Source of the DNA: Phycisphaeraceae bacterium
GTDB taxonomy: Bacteria; Planctomycetota; Phycisphaerae; Phycisphaerales; UBA1924
Length of the DNA: 64,000 bases
Reading direction: 5' to 3'
NCBI GenBank assembly: GCA_019636675.1
Contig: JAHBXC010000001.1
Span: forward strand, 372,001 to 436,000
Shown piece by piece: positions 50,668 to 59,826 of this stretch. Position numbers and translations under genes: made by a program. A model generated the notes under the pieces. The model saw nothing but the letters and a program-made list of their open reading frames with translations. It was not told where the DNA came from and did not search any database. Position 1 is the stretch's first letter; every line of letters starts with the position of its first letter.

Positions 50668-51132
50668 ATGATCAACCTCGACACACTCAAGGAACTCGTC
50701 CGCCTCATGGTCGACAACGACCTCTCCGAGGTGGAACTCCACGACGAGCAGGAATCCGTCTCGCTCAAGCGCGGCGGCGGCCAGGTCGTCTACTCCGCGG
50801 CGCCGGTCGCCCACCACGCGCCGGCGAACCACGCCGCGCCCGCAGGCGGCGCGCCCGCCCCTGCGCCTGCCAGCGCCGACCCCGACGCCGGCCTCGTCGC
50901 TATCTCGTCGCCCATGGTCGGCACCTACTACTCCGCCGCCTCGCCCGACAGCCCCCCCTTCGCCAAGCCCGGCATGCAGATCACCGGCGACAGCGTCGTC
51001 TGCATCATCGAGGCCATGAAGGTCTTCAACGAGATCAAGGCGGAAGTCTCCGGCACCATCGAGAAGATCCTCGTCAAGAACGGCGAGCCCGTCGAGTTCG
51101 GGCAGAAGCTGTTCCTCGTGCGTCCCTCCTGA
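50668..51132 (+). CDS. accB: biotin carboxyl carrier protein of acetyl-CoA carboxylase
   Basis: This 154-residue protein carries biotin between the carboxylase and transferase parts of acetyl-CoA carboxylase in fatty acid synthesis. Biotin is attached at Lys118 in EAMKV. The N-terminal helix region, an Ala/Pro linker (about 45-72) and the SPMVGTYY thumb are standard. It is followed 31 bases later by accC, the usual accBC pair. Confidence 0.97.
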   Translation: MINLDTLKELVRLMVDNDLSEVELHDEQESVSLKRGGGQVVYSAAPVAHHAPANHAAPAGGAPAPAPASADPDAGLVAISSPMVGTYYSAASPDSPPFAKPGMQITGDSVVCIIEAMKVFNEIKAEVSGTIEKILVKNGEPVEFGQKLFLVRPS

Positions 51133-51163
51133 TCGCCGCACACCAACGCACGAGACCCGACCA

Positions 51164-52522
51164 GTGCCCAAGACACCGCTGTTCTCGCGCATCCTGATCG
51201 CCAACCGCGGCGAGATCGCGCTGCGCGTCATCCGCGCCTGCCACGAACTCGGCATCGAGGCGGTCTGCGTCTACAGCCAGGCCGACGCCGACGCGCCCTA
51301 CCTCCGACTCGCCGACCGCGCTATCTGCATCGGCGAAGGCCCGGCGAACAAGTCCTACCTCAACATCCCGCGCATCATCTCCGCCGCAGAGATCGCCGAT
51401 GTCGACGCGATCCACCCCGGCTACGGCTTCCTCTCCGAGAACGCGCACTTCGCGTCCGTCTGCCGCGACTGCAAGATCGAGTTCATCGGCCCCTCGCCCG
51501 AAGCGATGGCCAAACTCGGAGACAAGGTCTCCTGCCGCGCCACCGCGAAGGAAGCCAAAGTCCCGATCTTCCCCGGCTCCGAGTCCGCGATCGAAGACAT
51601 CGAAGAAGCCGTCAAACTCGCCGACAAGATCGGCTACCCCGTCATCGTCAAGGCCGCGGCCGGCGGCGGCGGGCGCGGCATGCGCGTCGTCCACAACGAA
51701 GCCGCGCTGCGCACCGGCGTCAAGTCCGCCTCCACCGAGGCCGAAGCCGCCTTCGGAAACGGCTCGGTCTACATCGAGAAGTTCCTCGAATCCGCCCGGC
51801 ACATCGAGGTCCAGGTCCTCGGCGACAAGCACGGCAACGCGATCCACCTCTACGAACGCGACTGCTCCACCCAGCGTCGACACCAGAAACTCATCGAAGA
51901 GGCGCCCGCGCCCCATGTCGACCAGCGCCGGCGCGAGGATGTCTGCAAGTCCGCCGCCCGTCTCATCAAGCGCGCGAATTACTCCGGCGCCGCGACCGTC
52001 GAGTTCCTGATGGACGAGCGCCAGAACTTCTACATGCTCGAGGTGAACACGCGCCTCCAGGTCGAGCACCCGGTGACCGAAGCGATCACCGGCGTGGACC
52101 TCGTGAAGGCGCAGATCCGCGTCGCCGCCGGCGAGCCCCTGTGGTTCAAGCAGAAGGATGTGAAGATCAACGGCCACGCGATCGAGTGCCGCATCAACGC
52201 CGAGGACCCCTCGAAGAACTTCTCGCCCTCGCCCGGCACGATCACCCGCTTCGACACCCCCGGGGGCCCGGGCGTGCGCCTCGATTCGCACTGCATCACC
52301 GGGTATCGCGTGCCCCCGAACTACGACTCGATGATCGGCAAACTGATCGTCCACGCCGACACGCGCGAGGAAGCCATCGCCCGCGCCGAACGCGCCCTGC
52401 GCGAGATGACGGTCGAGCCCATCAAGACGACCATCCCCCTCCACCGCGAACTCATGCGCAACAGCGCCTTCCGCGCCGGCGGGATGGACATCCACTACCT
52501 CGAGCGGTTGCTGAAGAAGTAA
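51164..52522 (+). CDS. accC: biotin carboxylase subunit of acetyl-CoA carboxylase
   Basis: This 452-residue ATP-grasp enzyme carboxylates biotin on Acc[20 protein letters not shown] begins the protein. The glycine-rich [11 protein letters not shown] loop, [18 protein letters not shown] and [14 protein letters not shown] (metal and biotin site) are all intact. Length is standard. The start is GTG 51164. A dispersed hairpin element begins 37 bases after its stop and may act as its transcript end. Confidence 0.97.
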   Translation: MPKTPLFSRILIANRGEIALRVIRACHELGIEAVCVYSQADADAPYLRLADRAICIGEGPANKSYLNIPRIISAAEIADVDAIHPGYGFLSENAHFASVCRDCKIEFIGPSPEAMAKLGDKVSCRATAKEAKVPIFPGSESAIEDIEEAVKLADKIGYPVIVKAAAGGGGRGMRVVHNEAALRTGVKSASTEAEAAFGNGSVYIEKFLESARHIEVQVLGDKHGNAIHLYERDCSTQRRHQKLIEEAPAPHVDQRRREDVCKSAARLIKRANYSGAATVEFLMDERQNFYMLEVNTRLQVEHPVTEAITGVDLVKAQIRVAAGEPLWFKQKDVKINGHAIECRINAEDPSKNFSPSPGTITRFDTPGGPGVRLDSHCITGYRVPPNYDSMIGKLIVHADTREEAIARAERALREMTVEPIKTTIPLHRELMRNSAFRAGGMDIHYLERLLKK

Positions 52523-52558
52523 GCGGGCTTGCTCTCTTCTTGCCCCTTTCCTTCTGCC

Positions 52559-52650
52559 CCCTCTCCTCTCGAGCGCAGCGAGATGGGAGAGGGCCGGGGT
52601 GAGGGCTACCCAACCTCTTGGCTTGGCTCCACTTCCTCTGCCTCCATCAC
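52559..52650 (+). repeat. dispersed hairpin element, copy C
   Basis: CCCTCTCC (52559-52566) pairs with GGAGAGGG (52586-52593); the inner stem is TCTCG/CGAGA. The tail GAGGGCTACCC runs into the 3' end of the convergent YkgJ-type gene and supplies its TAG stop (52606-52608). Confidence 0.85.
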
Positions 52651-53118
52651 CACCCCCATCATCCCCCGCCACTCCCCGTACCGGTACTCCAGCCCGTGCC
52701 GGTCGTGCAGCGCGCGGATCTTCCAGAGCATCCGCTCCGTCAGGTCCTTTTGCCACTCCTGCGCCGTCTCGTCGCAGTAATAGGTCCGGCACCCCAGCGG
52801 CTTGATCGTGTGCACCTTGCACAGGTTCTCGACCTGAAACGGGCAACCCCCCGCCGCTCTCGCGTCATCCAGCGCCTCGCGCGTCAGCGCCGAGGGCAGA
52901 CGCGCCAGCGTGTACGCCGCCTCGAAGCCCGTCACATACAGCCGGTGCCCGTACTCCTCGAAGCGGCAGCATCGCCCGCTCGCGACGCACACCGGCTTCT
53001 GCGCCGCCGTCTCGCGCCGCACCTCGTCATAGATCGTCTCGAGTTCCGCGCACAGGAACTCATTCCGCGCCGCGTCGAGCCACCCGCGCGCCGCCGCGAT
53101 CTCTTCCGGAGGGATCAC
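52606..53118 (-). CDS. YkgJ-family cysteine-cluster protein, first of two
   Basis: This 170-residue protein has the YkgJ/flagellin-methylase-type cysteine set: CVASGRCC, then GCPF, CKVHxxKPLGCRTYYCDE. Eight or so Cys probably bind a metal or an iron-sulfur centre. GTG 53118 overlaps the stop of the second YkgJ-type gene (GTGA). The last residues (about VEPSQEVG) and the TAG stop are encoded by hairpin element copy C, so the natural C terminus was probably different. Function unknown. Confidence 0.82.
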   Translation of the reverse strand: MIPPEEIAAARGWLDAARNEFLCAELETIYDEVRRETAAQKPVCVASGRCCRFEEYGHRLYVTGFEAAYTLARLPSALTREALDDARAAGGCPFQVENLCKVHTIKPLGCRTYYCDETAQEWQKDLTERMLWKIRALHDRHGLEYRYGEWRGMMGVVMEAEEVEPSQEVG

Positions 53119-53612
53119 CGGTACGGCCCGTCGATATCCAGCCCCGCGTCCGCCGCTTGTCGGTCGCGTTCGACGCGGATGTGCTCGATCGGCACGAAGT
53201 TCCCCCGCCCGATCCCCTCGCACCCGCGCGCCAGCCGTTTCCAGTTCGCCTCGCTCCGCAGGTTCTCAGGCCACCACGGAAACGTGCGGCACTGCAAGGG
53301 CCTCGCCTGATACACCTTGCAGATCGCAAGACCCTGCTCGTCGAAATCGAGAAACACGCAGTCGTAGCCGCGATGCGTCTTGTTCTCTTTCAGCGAGCGC
53401 CCGCCGCCCTCGCGCTTGGTGTAGTCCTTCAGGAACCGCTCGTGCGAGATCCCCAGCACCTTGGCGATGGCCTTGCCCTCGTCCTCGGTGAAGGCGACAT
53501 ATCCGGGCCCGCCCGTGCAGCAGTTGCCGCACTGGGTGCACTCGAAGCGCAGGCCCTTCGCGTACCACTCCGGCTTGGTCTGGCCCGTCTGCCCGGGCGT
53601 CTGATCGCTCAT
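53115..53612 (-). CDS. YkgJ-family cysteine-cluster protein, second of two
   Basis: This 165-residue protein has CTQCGNCCTGGPGYV near residue 25, then DCVFLD, CKVYQARPLQCRTFPWWPEN, the common YkgJ/Fe-S-cluster-binding pattern (CxxCGxCC plus CxxYxxRPxxCRxFP). It is more canonical than its neighbour, to which it is coupled by GTGA. ATG 53612 directly precedes the protein; the open frame further up has no conserved features. It lies divergent from lpxI, 45 bases apart. Function unknown; both may be metal-dependent modifying enzymes. Confidence 0.87.
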   Translation of the reverse strand: MSDQTPGQTGQTKPEWYAKGLRFECTQCGNCCTGGPGYVAFTEDEGKAIAKVLGISHERFLKDYTKREGGGRSLKENKTHRGYDCVFLDFDEQGLAICKVYQARPLQCRTFPWWPENLRSEANWKRLARGCEGIGRGNFVPIEHIRVERDRQAADAGLDIDGPYR

Positions 53613-53657
53613 CGGGAGGACTCTAGGAGTCGAGAATCGCCGTACACTGCCGACCCG

Positions 53658-54536
53658 ATGACGGCCTCCCGCCCCGCCCCCGCCCCCGGAATGCCCGCGA
53701 AGCCCGTGCTCGGCCTCATCGCCGGGCAGGGGCGACTCCCCGTGATCGTCGCAGAGGGCATGCGCGCCCGCGGCTACCGCGTCGCGTGCGTCGGGCTCAC
53801 CAGCCAGTACCTGCCCGAACTGCCCGCGCTCTGCGACGAGTTCCGCGCCGTCTCCCCCTTCCGCCTCAACGCGTGGGCTCGAACGCTGCGCCGCAGCGGC
53901 GCCCGCGAGGCGGTCATGGTCGGGCGCGTCGACAAGGCCGCCATGATGCATGTCCGCTTCCGCTGGATCCGCTTCATGCCCGACGCGACCACGCTGCTCG
54001 TGTGGTATCGTCGCCTGCGCCACGACCGGCGCTCCCCGGCGATCCTCGGCGCGATCGCCGACACGCTGCACGAACGAGGGGTCTCGCTCATCGACTCGAC
54101 CGCGCACATCCCCGAGCACATGGCCACGCCCGGCGTCATGACCAAACGACAGCCCTCCACCGGCGAGTCCGAGGACATCCGCTTCGGCTGGCCCATCCTG
54201 CAGGAACTCCTGCGCCTGCACATCGGCCAGTGCATCGCCGTCAGCGAGAAGGATGTCGTCGCCGTCGAAGCCGTCGAGGGCACCGACCGGATGATCGAGC
54301 GCGCCGGCCTCCTCTGCCGTCGCGGCGGATGGACGATGCTCAAGAGTTGCTCCCCCGACCACGACCGGCGCGCCGATGTTCCCACCGTGGGCGTCGAAAC
54401 AATCCGCAATGTCCACGCCGCCGGGGGGACCTGCCTGGCTCTGGGCGTCGGGGATGTCATCCTGATCGACAAGCCGCGCGTGCTGGCCCTGGCCGACGAA
54501 CTGGGCGTCGCGGTGGTGGGCGTCCCGCGCCCCTGA
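53658..54536 (+). CDS. lpxI: UDP-2,3-diacylglucosamine pyrophosphatase LpxI
   Basis: This 292-residue enzyme cleaves UDP-2,3-diacylglucosamine to lipid X, an early lipid A step (the LpxH replacement). The N-terminal LIAGQGRLPVIVA, the block VMVGRVDKAAM, and the C-terminal domain with GVSLIDSTAHI, MEDIRFGW-type region and EGTDRMIERAG are typical of DUF1009/LpxI proteins. ATG 53658 was chosen. With kdsD and the LptC-like protein it shows LPS synthesis. Confidence 0.93.
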   Translation: MTASRPAPAPGMPAKPVLGLIAGQGRLPVIVAEGMRARGYRVACVGLTSQYLPELPALCDEFRAVSPFRLNAWARTLRRSGAREAVMVGRVDKAAMMHVRFRWIRFMPDATTLLVWYRRLRHDRRSPAILGAIADTLHERGVSLIDSTAHIPEHMATPGVMTKRQPSTGESEDIRFGWPILQELLRLHIGQCIAVSEKDVVAVEAVEGTDRMIERAGLLCRRGGWTMLKSCSPDHDRRADVPTVGVETIRNVHAAGGTCLALGVGDVILIDKPRVLALADELGVAVVGVPRP

Positions 54537-54746
54537 TGCGAACGGATGACGAACGACGCCGCCGCGTCATTCATCTCGCGGACTTTTACGATGTCCCTCT
54601 TGAAACCCGCGTCGACCCGCCGATCAATCATGCGTCGACGGACGGCCGCCGCATGCCGACGCCGTAGCGCGCCGGTGACCCGAGGTGTTCTCAGGTCGGG
54701 CGACTTGCCCGTCGACCGGGAGGCGTTGCGAGAGCAGCGTCTTTCA

Positions 54747-54845
54747 ATGTCCACCAAGCCCGTCAGCGCTGGTCCTTCCAAGCCCGGTCAGCCCGCCAAG
54801 CCCTCGACCCCGGCGCCCTCCAAGCCCGGCAAGCCGAGCAAGTAA
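54747..54845 (+). CDS. tiny Pro/Lys/Ser-rich peptide, hypothetical
   Basis: A 32-residue ORF with repeated KPG/SKPG units (for example GPSKPGQPAKPS) ends 57 bases before a strong intrinsic terminator. No close ribosome-binding site stands out; GAGAG lies about 13 bases upstream. The frame is open upstream to 54546 but that part is Arg-rich and not convincing. It may be a short basic peptide or just part of a noncoding transcript. Confidence 0.4.
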   Translation: MSTKPVSAGPSKPGQPAKPSTPAPSKPGKPSK

Positions 54846-54901
54846 GCGATCGAGAGAGGACCACGCCGCACAAAGGCGGCGAATGATCTGATCTGACCAA
54901 T

Positions 54902-54938
54902 CGCCGCGAGGCCTCCCCTCGCGGCGGTTTGCTTTTTG
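54902..54938 (+). terminator. intrinsic terminator
   Basis: A perfect 10-bp stem, CGCCGCGAGG/CCTCGCGGCG (54902-54911 with 54917-54926), is followed by GTTTGCTTTTTGC. It ends a plus-strand transcript upstream of it, either lpxI read-through or a short RNA from the 54.55-54.9 kb gap. Confidence 0.88.
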
Positions 54939-54971
54939 CACTCTCGCGCACTTTCCACCATCATCGTCCCG

Positions 54972-55613
54972 TTGACCGACCACGCGCCCCAGCCCGACCA
55001 GCGACCGCCCCCTTCCTGGGCCAGCCGCGGCGCGCTCAAACTCGACCACGCGCTCGCCGAGTTCGGCATCGTCGTTGAGGGAAAGACCTGCGCCGACTTC
55101 GGCTGCTCGACGGGCGGATTCGTCGACGCGCTCCTCCGACGCGGCGCCGCCCGCGTCTTCGCGGTCGACACCGCCTACGGCCAACTCGACTACCGCCTGC
55201 GCGTCGACAAGCGCGTCACCGTCATGGAGCGCACCAACGCGCTCTACGCGATGCTCCCCGAGGGCAGCCAGGGAACACCCATCGACCTGATCTCGATTGA
55301 TCTTGGCTGGACGCCGCAGAAACAGGCGATCCCCGCCGCCCTGCGCTGGCTGCGCCACGACTCGCCCGACGCGCGCATCCTCTCGCTCATCAAGCCCCAG
55401 TACGAACTGAACCACGACGAGAAGACCACGCTCCTCAAAGACGGCGTGCTCGACGAGGACGACGCGAAACGCATCGTGGACCGCGTCGTCGCCGACCTCC
55501 CCTCGCTGGGCGTCCGCGTCGTCGGCCTCACCAAGTCCCCCATCCTCGGCGGCGAAACCCGCGGCAAGAAGAAGGGCAACGCGGAGTGGATCGTGGCGCT
55601 GGCGAGGGTGTGA
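54972..55613 (+). CDS. TlyA-like RNA 2'-O-methyltransferase without S4 domain
   Basis: This is a protein of about 213 residues with the FtsJ/TlyA SAM fold: ASRGALKLDHALAEFG, the SAM loop DFGCSTGGFVDALLRRGA, FAVDTAYGQLDYRLR and SIDLGWT. TlyA methylates 2'-OH groups in 16S and 23S rRNA and usually has an S4 domain first; here there is no room for one. The start is unclear: TTG 54972 was used; TTG 54936 lies in the terminator T-run and there is no ATG before the first motif. Confidence 0.82.
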   Translation: MTDHAPQPDQRPPPSWASRGALKLDHALAEFGIVVEGKTCADFGCSTGGFVDALLRRGAARVFAVDTAYGQLDYRLRVDKRVTVMERTNALYAMLPEGSQGTPIDLISIDLGWTPQKQAIPAALRWLRHDSPDARILSLIKPQYELNHDEKTTLLKDGVLDEDDAKRIVDRVVADLPSLGVRVVGLTKSPILGGETRGKKKGNAEWIVALARV

Positions 55614-55635
55614 GTGTTCCGTACTCCTGAATGCT

Positions 55636-55810
55636 CCCTCTCCTGTTCGGCGCAGCCGAATGGGAGAGGGTTGGGGTGAGGGCTACCCCGCCTTCGGGCT
55701 TCGCTCTTCCCCCTCTGCCTTTCTCTTCTCACATCAGGTTCTACCGCTGCGGCGCCCGTGCGATCATCGAATCACTCCAGCACATCCACCGAGATCAGCA
55801 ATGCACAACT
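55636..55810 (+). repeat. dispersed hairpin element, copy D, with extended flank
   Basis: CCCTCTCC (55636-55643) pairs with GGAGAGGG (55663-55670), with a TTCGGC/GCCGAA inner stem. Its first 71 bases are identical to copy E (56962-57032). Similarity to E continues to about 55810, including a TCTACCGC..GCG stretch and AGATCAGCA. Confidence 0.85.
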
Positions 55811-55887
55811 GGACGCCATATCCACAATGCTACAGGCGAAGCTAGTCTCGGCGGCACAGCCCGTCCACGGCCTGTTCACGAAGTTCC

Positions 55888-56643
55888 CTACTTTGTATCG
55901 AATCCTTCTCGTGAACCTGAAACCCTCTCCATCTCCGCCAGAGTCGCCATGACTCTGGAGAACACCTCGCCGTGAAGATTGGCTTTGAGAGCAGCGATGT
56001 ATCGACGCCTCCATGCGTCCGATGGTTCATCGATATACGCTTGCGCCAACGCCTCTTCCGGCTGATTCTGCAGAAAGTGCCTGGCTTCCCACCGATGCTG
56101 CATGTCGTTCGACTCGGCTTTGAGCACCGTCCGATGCAGAGGGCTGACAAAGATCTCGCCTTGGTATCCGCGAAAGACGATCGCGCAAATCGCGCCGCCG
56201 AATGACAGAACGATTGCATACATCAAGACACGAACAGCCGGCCGGCGGCAACTCAGACTCCAGACACCAAAGCCAGCCACGGCCAGCAGTGATAAGGATA
56301 CTTGCATTGCCACTATGAGAACCGTCGATGGGAAGGCCCAGATCTTGATGGCCATCGCGAGGGGAGGAATCGCGAGAAGCGGCGCGCGGAATGCCCATCT
56401 CGCAGCAGATGGCGCGGAGTCTTCGTGCGCACTCCCGATTCCCGCAACGACTCCGCCCAGGGCGCCCGCCGCACACGCCGCGGCGATCACAAAGATCACC
56501 ACCGCGATGTCGATCGGCGGGATCCAAAGAAGCCCCGCGATCAGGTTTGTCACGAACAAGAGCAGAAACGCAGCGCCGAATCGCAACATGCGAAGTGTCT
56601 CAATCGCCGCAGAAGCAGCTATGGCCGAAGCAGCGGCCGACAC
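55888..56643 (-). CDS. polytopic membrane protein in repeat island, hypothetical
   Basis: The 251 residues hold about five membrane helices between residues 20 and 165 (FGAAFLLLFVTNLIAGLLW, DIAVVIFVIAAACAAGA, ALLAIPPLAMAIKIW-like, LIVAMQVSLSLLAVAGFGV and VLMYAIVLSFGGAI) and a soluble helical C-terminal tail. The start is GTG 56643; ATG 56589 is an alternative. Base composition is visibly less GC-rich than the surroundings. It is flanked downstream by element D and upstream by repeat segments, like the next ORF. No family recognised. Confidence 0.65.
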   Translation of the reverse strand: MSAAASAIAASAAIETLRMLRFGAAFLLLFVTNLIAGLLWIPPIDIAVVIFVIAAACAAGALGGVVAGIGSAHEDSAPSAARWAFRAPLLAIPPLAMAIKIWAFPSTVLIVAMQVSLSLLAVAGFGVWSLSCRRPAVRVLMYAIVLSFGGAICAIVFRGYQGEIFVSPLHRTVLKAESNDMQHRWEARHFLQNQPEEALAQAYIDEPSDAWRRRYIAALKANLHGEVFSRVMATLAEMERVSGSREGFDTK

Positions 56644-56701
56644 GCAATGCTAGCCCTGCAGGACATGCCCCTCCTTCGGCGGGCGCCCCATCAGGTTCAA
56701 C

Positions 56702-56796
56702 GGGTCGTCCGATCGAGCAGAGATCTACCAGCCGAGCCCATGGTCCTCGCAGGCCGAACGGCCGTTGGCCCCCACCCGAACACGCACCGCCGGGCA
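56702..56796 (+). repeat. segment X, copy 1
   Basis: It resembles 58072-58163; by eye about 80 percent identity over the first 50 bases, including GGGTCGTCCGATCG and CCAGCCGAGCCCA. Both copies lie upstream of a minus-strand ORF of the island. Confidence 0.7.
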
Positions 56797-56952
56797 ATCT
56801 CCGGCGCCTTTGGGCATTCCTGATCCCGGCTCCCCATCTACCACGCCTCGACCCTGCGATCATTCCGCACGGTCAAGCATTCGCTTGGCCGTGCCACCCA
56901 TTGAGGAAGGTGGACACATCGCACAGGCAAACTGGGCTTGCCAGTGCCACCC
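56797..56952 (+). repeat. GCCACCC-tailed hairpins, copies 2 and 3
   Basis: Hairpin 56867-56878/56883-56894 (11 Watson-Crick pairs plus one GT) is followed by GCCACCCATTGAGGAAGGT, the tail of the segment at 10098. A second hairpin, GGCA-CTGG/CCAG-TGCC near 56927-56948, is again followed by the ACCC tail. Stems differ, tail stays. Confidence 0.7.
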
Positions 56953-56961
56953 TTTCCCGCC

Positions 56962-57137
56962 CCCTCTCCTGTTCGGCGCAGCCGAATGGGAGAGGGTTGG
57001 GGTGAGGGCTACCCCGCCTTCGGGCTTCGCTCCGACCCCTCTGCTTTTTTCTTCTCGCATCCGGCTCTACCGCGGCGACGCCGCGCCCCTCGCCGAATCG
57101 CTCTCGCACATCCATCGCATCGCCGCCGAGATCAGCA
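56962..57137 (+). repeat. dispersed hairpin element, copy E, with extended flank
   Basis: CCCTCTCC (56962-56969) pairs with GGAGAGGG (56989-56996). Its first 71 bases are identical to copy D, and its right flank resembles the D flank up to the next ORF's stop region. Confidence 0.85.
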
Positions 57138-57157
57138 CGGACTTCATGGCGGACCAC

Positions 57158-57991
57158 TCATCGCGCTTGGGACAACCGAGAGCCGCCAACCGTCGCAGAG
57201 AACAAGACAGCAACATCAGTGCTCCCGGGGTCTGTGTCATCGAGATCCCCGAAGCGGGGCCATACTGACACACCCGCGGGATGGTTCGTCGACGAAGGTT
57301 TATAGTTCGCCCGAATCTGCTGTACGGCCGAAAGCGCCGCCTGACGGTCAACGCCCGGTGGCAATAACTCGGGTTTCGAGGCAATGCGGGCCTCTACAGC
57401 GTCCAAGATTATCTCGATGGATAGCCGATATGTCAGGTCAACGCTCATGGCAAAGGCGGATAGTGACCCACCACAGCCTGACTGTTGTACGAAGATGATG
57501 GGCCTTTGAGTCTCGCGATCCCCATGAAGAGATGCGGCGGCGAGGATGGCGCTAGCGACCAAGGCGGCGTCTTCTCGCATCACGACAATTCTTGGATCTT
57601 CCGCGACGATAAATCTGAGTCGCGCCTCCAGGTCGCCTCTAGCTCGATAAACCTTGAGCAGCTCGTGAGCGAACGGGTCGAACGCCTTTGGGTCGAAGCC
57701 CTCAGCGAGTATGCGCTCGAGAGCATCGATTTCCGGCTGAACGAGCGTTTGAGCGAGTTCCCATGTCAAACATTTCATTTCTGCACGCGCCATGGCGATC
57801 GCGGCAAGATCATCCTCGCTGGGCTTGTGGACAGAAGAGATGGCGTTCATCTGCTGATGGACCCATCCTTGAGCAGCCGACTTGACGGGATCCTCTGGTT
57901 CTCCCAAAGCCCCGGTCGAGAGACCTTGCCCGAAAGATATCAATGCCGAGAAGATCACGAGGAAGCGACGCGTGGAATGATTCATCGGCAC
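57158..57991 (-). CDS. secreted hypothetical protein in repeat island
   Basis: This 277-residue protein has a signal peptide (about 5-30, RRFLVIFSALISFGQGLSTGALG) and a soluble, mostly helical mature part. The middle reads FDPFAHELLKVYRARGDLEARLRFI; the second half has one Cys-containing stretch (QQSGCGGSLSAF). GTG 57991 has GGAG at 7 bases; ATG 57985 is the alternative. Composition is less GC-rich than its neighbours. It sits between element E and segment X2. No family recognised. Confidence 0.68.
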   Translation of the reverse strand: MPMNHSTRRFLVIFSALISFGQGLSTGALGEPEDPVKSAAQGWVHQQMNAISSVHKPSEDDLAAIAMARAEMKCLTWELAQTLVQPEIDALERILAEGFDPKAFDPFAHELLKVYRARGDLEARLRFIVAEDPRIVVMREDAALVASAILAAASLHGDRETQRPIIFVQQSGCGGSLSAFAMSVDLTYRLSIEIILDAVEARIASKPELLPPGVDRQAALSAVQQIRANYKPSSTNHPAGVSVWPRFGDLDDTDPGSTDVAVLFSATVGGSRLSQAR

Positions 57992-58071
57992 TCAGTGTCT
58001 CCGTACAGAGAAGCCAGGAAGCCCGCGAGCAGTCGTGAATCGCCGAAATCGTGCGATGGTGAAGACCGCAG

Positions 58072-58163
58072 GGGTCGTCCGATCGGGCGCGGATCCGCCA
58101 GCCGAGCCCAGTGTACTCGTACGCCGCCCGGTCGTAAATCCACCGCCGCGCACGCACCAGTCG
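58072..58163 (+). repeat. segment X, copy 2
   Basis: Second copy of the segment at 56702-56796, in the same orientation and the same place relative to a minus-strand ORF. Confidence 0.7.
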
Positions 58164-58197
58164 GTACCGCGCGGCTGGCGGGTACCCGTGCTTGATG

Positions 58198-58290
58198 GCA
58201 GAGAAGGCAGAGATTAGGAAGGGAAGCCCGGAGTTTGGGTAGCCCTCCCCCCAACCCTCTCCCATCTCGCTGCGCTCGACAGGAGAGGGG
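58198..58290 (-). repeat. dispersed hairpin element, copy F
   Basis: CCCTCTCC (58255-58262) pairs with GGAGAGGG (58282-58289), inner stem of the TCGAGCGCAGCGA type; tail GGGCTACCC reads on the minus strand. It lies 22 bases after the obg stop and could serve as its 3'-end hairpin. Confidence 0.85.
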
Positions 58291-58311
58291 GAAGTCAGGA
58301 GAGAAAGCCCC

Positions 58312-59376
<1,065 letters not shown>

Positions 59377-59395
59377 TCAGCGTGAGAGTGGCGTG

Positions 59396-59431
59396 CGCAC
59401 GAAAACGCCCACGACCGTCGGGGCGTGGGCG
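59396..59431 (-). terminator. intrinsic terminator between rpmA and obg
   Basis: An 8-bp stem, CGCCCACG/CGTGGGCG (59406-59413 with 59424-59431), is followed on the minus strand by TTTTCG. It may attenuate rather than stop transcription into obg. Confidence 0.75.
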
Positions 59432-59453
59432 GTCTGAAACGGACGAGGGGGTA

Positions 59454-59741
59454 TCAGGCGGTGGCGGCGGTCTTGAGGTAGAAGGGCTTGGGGATCGTCG
59501 TGTCGAACGGGTCGATGTGGACCTTGCCGTTCTGGAAGATCACCGAGCCGGCGCAGAGGGCGAACAGGGTGTCGTCCTTGGCGCGCTTGACCATGAAGCC
59601 GGCCTTGATGGGCGTGCCGCGCTGCCGGATGATGATCGATCCGGCCTTCGCGACCTGACCGCCGTAGAGCTTGACGCCGAGATACTGGGGGTTGGAGTCG
59701 CGACCGTTCTTGGTCGAGCCCTGTCCCTTTTTATGTGCCAT
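59454..59741 (-). CDS. rpmA: 50S ribosomal protein L27
   Basis: This 95-residue protein begins [17 protein letters not shown], with the mature-type N terminus that reaches the peptidyl transferase centre. [10 protein letters not shown] and [10 protein letters not shown] are signatures. ATG 59741 follows GGGGAG. It has no rplU beside it. Confidence 0.97.
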   Translation of the reverse strand: MAHKKGQGSTKNGRDSNPQYLGVKLYGGQVAKAGSIIIRQRGTPIKAGFMVKRAKDDTLFALCAGSVIFQNGKVHIDPFDTTIPKPFYLKTAATA

Positions 59742-59826
59742 GTCTGGAGACTCCCCAGCGGGAGGGTGCGGTCATTGAAACAACAGCCCCGCCGCGGTGC
59801 GGCGAGGGCCGAACAGTAGACCCCCC

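Larger units (their letters stand above)
56644..57157. other. gene-free segment made of repeat units
   Basis: It holds segment X1, the GCCACCC-tailed hairpins and element E, listed separately, and no credible ORF. Confidence 0.7.
57992..58311. other. gene-free segment with repeats upstream of the island ORF
   Basis: It contains segment X2 and element F; no credible ORF. The promoter of the 57991 gene must lie here. Confidence 0.65.

Noticed and set aside
55614..58311. Classical integron cassette array
   Set aside because: No RYYYAAC/GTTRRRY attC core sites and no integrase; ORFs and repeats fit a cassette layout only in general form.
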